Shown here in pieces: positions 32,069-39,088 of a stretch of 64,000 nt of DNA. Where the stretch lies: positions 1 through 64,000 of the forward strand of contig NZ_FOGE01000022.1 of NCBI RefSeq assembly GCF_900111125.1, written 5' to 3'. The translations under genes were made by a program, and so were the position numbers. Numbering within the stretch: position 1 is the first letter of the stretch; each line of letters starts with the position of its first letter. This stretch comes from Sphingobium sp. YR768. Its GTDB lineage: Bacteria > Pseudomonadota > Alphaproteobacteria > Sphingomonadales > Sphingomonadaceae. The notes beneath the pieces were generated by a model. The model did no database searches, was not told the DNA's origin, and saw only the letters and a list, made by a program, of their open reading frames with translations.

Positions 32069-33087
32069 TTTGCTTCCTTCGCGCTGGTCATGGCGAAAAT
32101 GCCGGTGGCGTTGCCGGTGTCGAACGCCAGGTCGAGGCGACCGGTTGCCGGGTCGATGTCGCGGCTGATAAATTCATAGAAGGAGCCCGGCACCATGCGC
32201 ACCTCCCCATCGGCGAACGGACGCTCGACACTGTCGGCACGAAAGGCGGTCTGGCGCACCCGGCCGGTGGCGGACACTTCCAGCTTCTCCTTCATCGGGC
32301 GGTCCTCGGCCTTCAGCCGTTCGGCCAGCGCGGCGACGTTGGCCACGCGGTCGGTGGCATGGTTGAAGGCATTCCCCTCGGTCGCGATCCAGGCGGCCTC
32401 ATTGGAACGGGACAGCAGCAACTGATAATCGTCGAAGGCGGGCGGTTCATGCTGGCGATCGAAGGCCGACAATATGGTCGGCAGAACTGCGATTGCGTCA
32501 GCGAGTGAGACAGCTTCGCCTGTGGCATAGCGCGCCAGCACCGCCTTCGCCGCCGCATCCAGCGGATCGCGCGATGTGCCGAAGACGCGGGCCGCCGCCT
32601 CGCCAAATTCCGCGTCGAACCGATCGACATGCAGTTCGGACATGAAGAATTGCGGAATGGCTTCGGGATAGTCGGCATGGCGATAGGCGCGGCCGGTCAT
32701 GCGCAGCCGTTCCAGCGGATAGAGGGCCGCCATTTCGAACCCCAGCGGCAGGAAGATGCGCGTAAAGGCATCCTCGCCGCCGGGCAGCGCGCCGGTCGGT
32801 CCATCGGGAAAGCGGATGGCGCGCAGCGCGCCATGATCGAACAGCACGGTGCCGCCCCGCGCCAGCGTGTCGGCGACATAGGCGTCACCACTCGGCACGC
32901 GGGCAAGCAGGTCATGGAACAGGCAGACATTCATCGCCATGGCAAAGGCGGCGCGCGACACGTTATCGCCGCTCTCGGCCAGCAGTGCCGGGTCGATCGT
33001 CAGCATGTCCAGCGTCTGGCGGGCAATATCCTCGCCCAGCGTCGCGACGACCAGCGCCTCTATCGTGCTTATATTCTCATTCGACAT
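32065..33087 (-). CDS. DUF1338 protein, HglS-like 2-oxoadipate dioxygenase/decarboxylase
   Basis: A 340-aa DUF1338 protein. In characterised HglS (Pseudomonas) the family converts 2-oxoadipate to D-2-hydroxyglutarate in lysine breakdown. Metal and substrate residues appear conserved: His85 and Arg89 in FDHGALRAI, His153 in SELHVDRF, and a Glu at about 305 in GSFYEF. It is shorter than HglS (about 460 residues), placing it in the short DUF1338 group, so substrate may differ. It overlaps the downstream aldehyde dehydrogenase by 4 bases (GTGA). Divergent from the LysR gene at 33175 across about 87 bases. Confidence 0.85.
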   Translation of the reverse strand: MSNENISTIEALVVATLGEDIARQTLDMLTIDPALLAESGDNVSRAAFAMAMNVCLFHDLLARVPSGDAYVADTLARGGTVLFDHGALRAIRFPDGPTGALPGGEDAFTRIFLPLGFEMAALYPLERLRMTGRAYRHADYPEAIPQFFMSELHVDRFDAEFGEAAARVFGTSRDPLDAAAKAVLARYATGEAVSLADAIAVLPTILSAFDRQHEPPAFDDYQLLLSRSNEAAWIATEGNAFNHATDRVANVAALAERLKAEDRPMKEKLEVSATGRVRQTAFRADSVERPFADGEVRMVPGSFYEFISRDIDPATGRLDLAFDTGNATGIFAMTSAKEAK

Positions 33088-33174
33088 GAAATGCTCCGGG
33101 GTGACAGCATCATTATCGCAAGATAGGCATGATTTTCAAAATGGCGACCTGTCATCTGTTGATGCGAGTTTGGA

Positions 33175-34071
33175 ATGAGCAATTTCCGCAAATGGCTGCC
33201 CCCCATGAGCACGCTAACCGCGTTCGAGGCGGCGGTGCGCCATGGTGGCTTTTCCCGTGCCGGGCAGGAAATCGGCCTGACCCAGAGTGCGGTGAGCCGT
33301 CAGATCGCTCAGCTGGAGGCGTGGCTGCAAACGCCGCTGTTCGACCGGATCGGGCGGCGGGTACGCCTGAACGAGGCCGGGCGCGCCTATGCCGAGGATT
33401 TGCTGCCTGCCCTCGACAATATCCGTCGCGCCAGTGCGCGGGCTTCGGCGCGACCCTCGCAGACGGCGCTGCGCGTCGCGACCCTGCCCAGCTTCGGGAT
33501 GCGCTGGTTGGCGCCGCGTCTGCCGCAACTGACCGCGCGCCATCCCGATCTGGTGATCGACTTTGCCGCCCGGTCCCAGCCCTTCGACTTCGGGCATGAG
33601 GATTTCGATGCGGCTGTCCATTTCGGTGTCGCGGAAGAATGGCCCGGCGTCGCGATGGACTTTCTTTTCCGGGAAGAGGCGGTGCCGGTCTGCGCGCCGG
33701 CCTGGCTCGCGGCGCATCCGCTGCGGGAGCCGGCTGACCTGCTGCATGTCCCCTTGCTCAGCCAGTCTTCCCGTCGGGACGCCTGGGCGCGCTGGCTGAC
33801 GGCGGCGGGCGTGGATGCATCGGGACTGGCGCCCGGTCCCGCTTTCGAACATTTCCTGATGCTGGCGCAGGCGTCGGCGGCCGGGGCAGGGGTGGCGCTG
33901 ATCCCCAGCTTCCTGATCCGGCCGGAACTGGAGGCAGGAACTTTGGTCATCCCCTTCGCCCGACCGATGTCGACCGAGCAGGCCTATTATCTCGTCTATC
34001 CGCCCGATGCGCTGGCCGGGCCGCTGGCCCAGTTTCGCGACTGGATGGTGGATCAGGCCGGCAGGGGGTGA
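33175..34071 (+). CDS. LysR-type regulator (GcvA-like)
   Basis: A 298-aa LysR protein. HTH: TAFEAAVRHGGFSRAGQEIGL then TQSAVSRQIAQLE (about residues 15-48), effector domain from about 95 (LRVATLPSFGMRWLAPRL). The PxPSFGMRW-type segment is characteristic of the GcvA-like group. It is divergent from the DUF1338/astD operon and very probably controls it. The hairpin after its stop would end transcription. Confidence 0.93.
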   Translation: MSNFRKWLPPMSTLTAFEAAVRHGGFSRAGQEIGLTQSAVSRQIAQLEAWLQTPLFDRIGRRVRLNEAGRAYAEDLLPALDNIRRASARASARPSQTALRVATLPSFGMRWLAPRLPQLTARHPDLVIDFAARSQPFDFGHEDFDAAVHFGVAEEWPGVAMDFLFREEAVPVCAPAWLAAHPLREPADLLHVPLLSQSSRRDAWARWLTAAGVDASGLAPGPAFEHFLMLAQASAAGAGVALIPSFLIRPELEAGTLVIPFARPMSTEQAYYLVYPPDALAGPLAQFRDWMVDQAGRG

Positions 34072-34075
34072 AAGG

Positions 34076-34108
34076 CGAGCGTAGAGGATCAAAGACCCGC
34101 TACGCTCG
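34076..34108. terminator. stem-loop between convergent LysR and SPOR genes
   Basis: CGAGCGTAG (34076-34084) pairs perfectly with CTACGCTCG (34100-34108), 9-bp stem with a 15-base loop and no U-run. It lies just after the LysR stop and 10 bases from the SPOR gene stop (34118). Confidence 0.5.
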
Positions 34109-34117
34109 TACGGATGG

Positions 34118-35182
34118 TCACATCTTCTTGGGCATGCAGTCCGCACCGGCAGCCTTGATCGCGCCGCACAGGCGGCTGGCGTCGGCGCTGCTGGCGATCG
34201 GCCCGGCCTGAAGCCGCGTGACGGCCCCGGCCTTGACCAGATAGGGTTGATAAGCGGACAGGCCGCCAACCTTCTTGCTGAGCTGGCTCCAGAGCGCACG
34301 GGCGCGCCCTTCTTCACCGAATGCGCCAAGCTGAACGCGCCAGTTGCCCGATGCCGCAGGCGCAGGCGCGGCGCGGGGGGCGGGCGGCGTGGGTGCTGGC
34401 TTTGCCACGGCCACCTGTGGCGCAGGCTTGGGTGGAACAGGCTTGGGTTGTACCGGCTTTGGCTGGGCCGGAGCGGGGGTCGCGCTCGCCACTTGCCTCG
34501 GCGGCGAGGCAGGCGGTATGTTCATGATCGAAGGCGGCAATTCGGTCGTGCGGACCGCAGACGGGGCGCTGCGTACTGGTGCCGGGGTGACGGCCGCCAT
34601 CGCGTTGCTGCTGCTGTCGTTCTTTTCCAGGCTGGCGGCCAGTGCCAGACCTTGCTTGCGCTGGTCCTCGGGAATGAACTTGTCCATCTGTTCAAGGCTG
34701 GACGACGCCTGCGGCAGGCCCGCAGCCGACGCGCGGGTCATCAGCGCATAGGCGCGGACCCAATCCTTGCCGATCATGTCGCCGTTGAACAGGGCCGTTC
34801 CGACAATATATTGCGCGCGCGGTTCGCCGCGCATGGAGGCATGCTGGAGATAGGGCATGGCGCCGCTCCGGTCGCCCTGCTGGAACAGCAGCAGGCCCAG
34901 ATTATCCTCGGCGCGCATATGCCCCTGTTGGGCGGCCTTGCGATACCAGTCGATTGCAATATTCAGGTCCGGCTGGACGCCGCGACCCAGCTTATAGGCT
35001 TGGCCCAGATTGAATTGCGCATCGGAATCGCCCGCCTGTGCCAGCGGCCGCCATTCGCCAATCGCCTTGGCATAATCGCCCTGCTGCCAGGCATCGACGC
35101 CGGTCTTTACATCGGCGATGGCCGGTGCGGTCGCGATCAACAGCGCGGCAGCCGCCGATCCCCAAATATGTCTACCGTGCAT
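34118..35182 (-). CDS. exported Sel1-repeat protein with C-terminal SPOR domain
   Basis: A 354-aa protein with a signal peptide (MHGRHIWGSAAAALLIATAPAIA), Sel1/TPR-like repeats at about residues 30-170 (AIGEWRPLAQAGDSDAQFNLG, AIDWYRKAAQQGHMRAEDNLGLL), a Pro/Ala/Lys-rich linker (about 215-275) and a SPOR domain from about 280 (NWRVQLGAFGEEGRARALW to the C-terminus). SPOR domains bind denuded septal peptidoglycan, so a periplasmic, cell-division role is likely. ATG at 35182 with AGGAG about 11 bases upstream. It is divergent from a ParA/RHH/SPOR operon with two CtrA-like boxes between. Confidence 0.9.
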   Translation of the reverse strand: MHGRHIWGSAAAALLIATAPAIADVKTGVDAWQQGDYAKAIGEWRPLAQAGDSDAQFNLGQAYKLGRGVQPDLNIAIDWYRKAAQQGHMRAEDNLGLLLFQQGDRSGAMPYLQHASMRGEPRAQYIVGTALFNGDMIGKDWVRAYALMTRASAAGLPQASSSLEQMDKFIPEDQRKQGLALAASLEKNDSSSNAMAAVTPAPVRSAPSAVRTTELPPSIMNIPPASPPRQVASATPAPAQPKPVQPKPVPPKPAPQVAVAKPAPTPPAPRAAPAPAASGNWRVQLGAFGEEGRARALWSQLSKKVGGLSAYQPYLVKAGAVTRLQAGPIASSADASRLCGAIKAAGADCMPKKM

Positions 35183-35235
35183 GTACCCATGCTCCTGCCC
35201 AGATGAATTTACAAAACATCTATCCCCAAACAAGG

Positions 35236-35303
35236 TTAATGTCGCGTTAGCGCGGGTGCATCAAGACCAGACATAGTCGTTCGGGCAGTTAACCGAATTT
35301 TAG
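35236..35303. promoter_or_regulatory. two CtrA-like boxes in the SPOR/ParA divergent promoter region
   Basis: TTAA (35236-35239)-N7-TTAG (35247-35250) and TTAA (35289-35292)-N7-TTAG (35300-35303). Each is one mismatch from the CtrA consensus TTAA-N7-TTAA, in the same orientation, 53 bp apart (about five helical turns). They lie between the divergent SPOR gene and the ParA operon. CtrA itself is encoded at 4814. Confidence 0.6.
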
Positions 35304-35352
35304 GCGCACTCGTGGCAATCCGCACGGAACTGGATTTTCTGGGGGGACGTGC

Positions 35353-36075
35353 GTGCGAATTCTGGCATTGGCATCACAGAAGGGCGGATCGGGCAAGACG
35401 ACCTTGTCCGGTCATCTGGCCGTGCAGGCGCAGATGGCCGGTGCCGGACCCGTGGTGCTGATCGACATCGACCCGCAGGGGTCGCTCGCCGACTGGTGGA
35501 ACGAACGCGAGGCCGAATATCCCGCCTTCGCCCAGACCACGGTCGCGCGTCTGGCCGCTGATCTGGAGATATTGCGGCAGCAGGGTTTCAAGCTGGCCGT
35601 CATCGATACGCCGCCGGCCATCACCATGGCGATTCAGAGCGTCATTTCCGTGGCCGAACTGATCGTCGTGCCGACCCGGCCCAGTCCGCACGACCTGCGC
35701 GCCGTGGGCGCCACCGTCGACCTGTGCGAGCGCGCAGGCAAGCCGCTGATCTTCGTCGTCAACGCCGCCACGCCCAAGGCGCGCATCACCTCCGAAGCGG
35801 CTGTCGCCCTGTCGCAGCATGGCACGGTCGCGCCGGTGACGCTGCATCACCGCACCGATTTCGCGGCATCGATGATCGATGGCCGCACCGTGATGGAGGT
35901 CGACCCCAAGGGACGCTCGGCCGGTGAGGTCGTGGCGCTCTGGTCCTATGTGTCGGACCGGCTGGAAAAGAATTTCCGCCGCACGGTCTTTTCCGTGCCC
36001 CAGGGCAGCGTCGGCACGGCCGGCGCGGCGCGGCCTTCGGGCGGAGGCTTCGGCCGCCGCGTGATCGGCCAGTAA
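35353..36075 (+). CDS. ParA/MinD-type P-loop ATPase
   Basis: A 240-aa deviant-Walker ATPase: KGGSGKTT (about residues 10-17), switch I region around LIDIDPQGSLADW (about 36-48) and Walker B/hydrophobic strand in LAVIDTPPAI (about 81-90). It is like chromosomal ParA/Soj and orphan ParA positioning proteins. It lacks an obvious MinD amphipathic C-terminal helix. The tail is Gly/Arg-rich (ARPSGGGFGRR). GTG at 35353 is the likely start. No parB is adjacent; the next gene encodes a ribbon-helix-helix-like protein, a typical small partner for orphan ParA proteins. Confidence 0.92.
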   Translation: MRILALASQKGGSGKTTLSGHLAVQAQMAGAGPVVLIDIDPQGSLADWWNEREAEYPAFAQTTVARLAADLEILRQQGFKLAVIDTPPAITMAIQSVISVAELIVVPTRPSPHDLRAVGATVDLCERAGKPLIFVVNAATPKARITSEAAVALSQHGTVAPVTLHHRTDFAASMIDGRTVMEVDPKGRSAGEVVALWSYVSDRLEKNFRRTVFSVPQGSVGTAGAARPSGGGFGRRVIGQ

Positions 36076-36088
36076 AGGGGGCGGATAA

Positions 36089-36607
36089 ATGGCAGAACCC
36101 AAACCACTCGCATCGCTGACCTCCGGCCTGCTCGCCCGCAAGGGCGCGGCGCAGCCGGCCATGCGCCGCCCGATGCTCGGCTTCGGCCGCGCCGTGACGG
36201 CGGCCGTGCCGCAGGATGATCTTGGCTGGAACGACATGGGCTTCGATGTCGAGCCGGTGCTCCAGCCGGTCGAGGAGCCCGTCGCACCGATCGGCCTGAC
36301 GCCGATGGCGCCTGTCCCACCGATCGCCGCGCCGGAACCGCCCGTCGTCACCGAACGCCGGACGCTGGCGAAACGGATCATGGGTAAGCGCGCCAAGGTG
36401 GAGGCCAAGGCGACGGCAACAGGGCGCAAGGCCGCCTTCACGCTGCGGCTGGACGCTGAACGGCATCTCAAGCTGCGGCTGGCCTGTGCAATCACTGGCC
36501 AGTCCGCGCAACAGATCGTGACCGACGCGCTCGACGATTTTCTCAACGACCTGCCGGAAATCGACCGGCTGACGCAGCAGCTGCCGCACATGCGCGACGG
36601 CCAGTGA
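36089..36607 (+). CDS. conserved protein with a C-terminal ribbon-helix-helix-like domain
   Basis: A 172-aa protein. The N-terminal 115 residues are Pro/Ala-rich and low in order (PVAPIGLTPMAPVPPIAAP). The C-terminal segment AAFTLRLDAERHLKLRLACA then ITGQSAQQIVTDALDDFL (about 116-153) matches the beta-strand plus two-helix pattern of ribbon-helix-helix DNA-binding or partner proteins. It begins 13 bases after the ParA gene and ends 19 before the SPOR gene. It may be the ParA partner or an adaptor linking ParA to DNA or to the SPOR protein; this is inference. Confidence 0.75.
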   Translation: MAEPKPLASLTSGLLARKGAAQPAMRRPMLGFGRAVTAAVPQDDLGWNDMGFDVEPVLQPVEEPVAPIGLTPMAPVPPIAAPEPPVVTERRTLAKRIMGKRAKVEAKATATGRKAAFTLRLDAERHLKLRLACAITGQSAQQIVTDALDDFLNDLPEIDRLTQQLPHMRDGQ

Positions 36608-36626
36608 ATGAAGGGTGGGTATTGAT

Positions 36627-38012
36627 ATGAACCGCAAGACATTTGGAAAGGCGGCACTATCCTCGCTGATCGTCGCCACCACCATGGTCGGCTGCACCGG
36701 TGCAGCCTTCCGTCCCCGGACCTCGGCGGTCCAGCAGAAGGGCGATCCGACCAAACTCGCCGCCGCCGCTGAAAAGGCGCTGGTCGGCCGCAACGCGGCA
36801 AAGGCAGTTGAATCGGCCGAAGCTGCGGTCCAGCTTGCTCCGCAAAACGCTGCCTATCGTCAGATATTGGGCCGCGCCTATGTGCTGGCCGGGCGTTTCG
36901 CCTCGGCTGAAACCGCGCTCGCCGATGCGATGGATCTGGGCAATGTCGATGCCAGCACCGTCGTCAGCCTGGCGCTGGTGCAGGTGGCGCAGGGCCGTCC
37001 CGACGCGGCGCGCAACCTGCTGATCGAACATGCCGACACCGTCCCTGCCGGCGACTATGGCCTTGCCATGGCGATGGCGGGCGATCCGGTCGAAGGCGTG
37101 CGCATCCTGTCGCAGGCGATCCATGATCCCTCCGCCACGGCGCGCACCCGCCAGAATCTGGCCTATGCCTATGCGCTGGGTGGCCGCTGGAAGGATGCCC
37201 GCATGATCGTGGGCATGGACATGGAACCGCTCGACGCCAACAAGCGCATCTCCGACTGGGCGCAGATTGCCGAACCGTCGCTGGCGCCGATGCGCGTCGC
37301 CGCGCTGATGGGCGTGATCCGTAACGAAGGCGACCCGGGCCAGCCGGTCGCGCTGGCGCTCACTGCGCCCGCCGCCGCACCGGTGCAGATGGCGGAGGCC
37401 GCTCCGGTCGCCGCGCCCCAGCCCGAACCCCAGCCGATCGCCCCCGTGCAGGTCGCCGAAGCCGCCCCGCCGCCAGCGCCTGTCACAGCACCGCGGCCGG
37501 TCGCTCAACCTGCCCCGGCGCCGGTCATCAAGGCATCGTCCAGGCCGGTGCGCGTCGCCGCGCGCGATTTCATCATCGAAGATCATAACGCTCGCCCGGT
37601 CGCGGCAAAGGCTTTCGCCAAATCTTCTGGTAAGGCACAGGTCTCTGCCGCGCCGGTTGCCCGGATGCAGCAGGCTGCCTTCCTGAAGCCTGTCAGCAAT
37701 GGCGCCAGCAATTGGGTCGTCCAGCTTGGCGCCTATGACAGCGCGGCGATCGCCAAGGAAAAATATATGAGCATGGCCGGTCGCAGCGGCACGCTGGCCG
37801 CCTTCCCGGTTCTCACCAGCCAGGCGACCGTCAACGGCAAGCCTTATCATCGCCTCGCCATCAGCGGCTTTGCTAGCCGGGCCGATGCGACGATGGCCTG
37901 CCGCACGATCCGGGCGCAACGCGGCCAGTGCTTCGTGCGGGAAACCGCGCCGAACGCCACGCCGCAACGCTGGGCGCTCGCTACCCGTGGACGCCAGTTC
38001 GCCTCGCGCTGA
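36627..38012 (+). CDS. TPR-type lipoprotein with C-terminal SPOR domain
   Basis: A 461-aa protein. The N-terminus MNRKTFGKAALSSLIVATTMVGC resembles a lipoprotein signal with the lipobox ending in Cys23, implying attachment to a membrane. TPR-like repeats follow (about residues 45-200), then a Pro/Ala-rich linker (about 240-300) and a SPOR domain at about 357-435 (NWVVQLGAYDSAAIAKEKY, then RLAISGFASRADAT). ATG at 36627 follows AAGGGTGGG; the frame could open 12 bases earlier with GTG. It is the last gene of the ParA operon and has a strong terminator. Confidence 0.88.
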   Translation: MNRKTFGKAALSSLIVATTMVGCTGAAFRPRTSAVQQKGDPTKLAAAAEKALVGRNAAKAVESAEAAVQLAPQNAAYRQILGRAYVLAGRFASAETALADAMDLGNVDASTVVSLALVQVAQGRPDAARNLLIEHADTVPAGDYGLAMAMAGDPVEGVRILSQAIHDPSATARTRQNLAYAYALGGRWKDARMIVGMDMEPLDANKRISDWAQIAEPSLAPMRVAALMGVIRNEGDPGQPVALALTAPAAAPVQMAEAAPVAAPQPEPQPIAPVQVAEAAPPPAPVTAPRPVAQPAPAPVIKASSRPVRVAARDFIIEDHNARPVAAKAFAKSSGKAQVSAAPVARMQQAAFLKPVSNGASNWVVQLGAYDSAAIAKEKYMSMAGRSGTLAAFPVLTSQATVNGKPYHRLAISGFASRADATMACRTIRAQRGQCFVRETAPNATPQRWALATRGRQFASR

Positions 38013-38037
38013 TTCCTACGCTCCCAAGCGATCCTTG

Positions 38038-38076
38038 AAGCGCGCAGACCCATCGGGTTTTGCGCGCTTTTCTTTT
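38038..38076 (+). terminator. rho-independent terminator of the ParA-RHH-SPOR operon
   Basis: AAGCGCGC (38039-38046) pairs with GCGCGCTT (38062-38069) with an inner ACCC/GGGT helix, followed by TTCTTTT. Located about 27 bases after the SPOR gene stop. Confidence 0.8.
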
Positions 38077-38146
38077 GCGCGGCGCTGATGGTGGAGCGGA
38101 TTTTCCGCCGTGCCATGTCCGGCCTTTGCGCTTATGGATTATCGCC

Positions 38147-39088
38147 ATGGCTCCCGATCTCCCCGCTCTTGTCGATGAAGTCGCTACCATCATGCACGCG
38201 ATGGAGGACCGCGGCCGGGTCGCCAGCTATATCCCCGAACTGGCCAAGGTCGATCCGGCGCAATTCGGCATCGCTATCGCGACCGCCGACGGGCGGCTGA
38301 TCGCGGGTGGCGACGCCGACACCGGCTTTTCGATCCAGTCCATTTCGAAAGTGTTCGCGCTCACCCTGGCGCTGGGCAAGGTCGGCGATCAGCTATGGGA
38401 ACGGGTCGGGCGGGAGCCGTCCGGCAATGCCTTCAACTCGATCGTTCAGCTTGAGCAGGAGCAGGGCATCCCGCGCAACCCCTTCATCAATGCCGGTGCG
38501 ATCGTGGTGTCCGACGTCAATCTGGGCGGGCATCAACCGCGTGTGGCGATCGGCGAAATGCTGCGTTTCGTGCGGTATCTGGCTGGTGATGACGCGATCG
38601 CCATCAATGAGGAGGTTGCCGCGTCCGAAACCGCGACCGGTTTCCGCAACATGGCGCTGGCCAATTATATGCGCGCCTTCGGCAATGTCCGCCATCCGGT
38701 CGACCTGGTGCTCGGCAGCTATTTCCATCAGTGCGCGATCGAGATGAATTGTCGGCAACTGGCGCTGGCCGGCCGCTACCTGATGCTGGACGGCCGGCAT
38801 CCTGAAGGGGGCAGGGTGGTATCGCCCGGCCGTGCCCGGCGTATCAATGCGCTGATGTTGACCTGCGGCCATTATGATGCATCGGGCGACTTCGCTTTTC
38901 GGGTCGGCATTCCCGGCAAGTCGGGCGTAGGGGGCGGCATCCTGGCCATCGTGCCGGGCCGCGCTTCGATCGCGGTCTGGTCGCCGGGGCTGAATGAAAA
39001 TGGCAACAGCCAATTAGGTACGCAGGCGCTGGAATTGCTGGCGCGCCGCACTGGCTGGTCGGTCTTCAGCCCGCCGGATGCACGTTAA
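38147..39088 (+). CDS. glsA: glutaminase (beta-lactamase-fold type)
   Basis: A 313-aa glutaminase converting glutamine to glutamate and ammonia. Catalytic SxxK is in FSIQSISKVFAL (about residues 61-72); EPSGNAFNSIVQLE (about 89-102) and PRNPFINAGAIVVSD (about 108-122) are the family signatures, and GIPGKSGVGGGILA (about 252-265) is the oxyanion loop. ATG at 38147 is chosen over 38060 because the frame extends back through the terminator region. Length matches family (about 305-310). It converges with an antiporter gene: the two stops share TTAA at 39085-39088. Confidence 0.95.
   Translation: MAPDLPALVDEVATIMHAMEDRGRVASYIPELAKVDPAQFGIAIATADGRLIAGGDADTGFSIQSISKVFALTLALGKVGDQLWERVGREPSGNAFNSIVQLEQEQGIPRNPFINAGAIVVSDVNLGGHQPRVAIGEMLRFVRYLAGDDAIAINEEVAASETATGFRNMALANYMRAFGNVRHPVDLVLGSYFHQCAIEMNCRQLALAGRYLMLDGRHPEGGRVVSPGRARRINALMLTCGHYDASGDFAFRVGIPGKSGVGGGILAIVPGRASIAVWSPGLNENGNSQLGTQALELLARRTGWSVFSPPDAR

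Noticed and set aside
35353..36607. Plasmid-type parAB partition locus
   Set aside because: No ParB HTH, no parS-like repeats, and surrounding genes are chromosomal.
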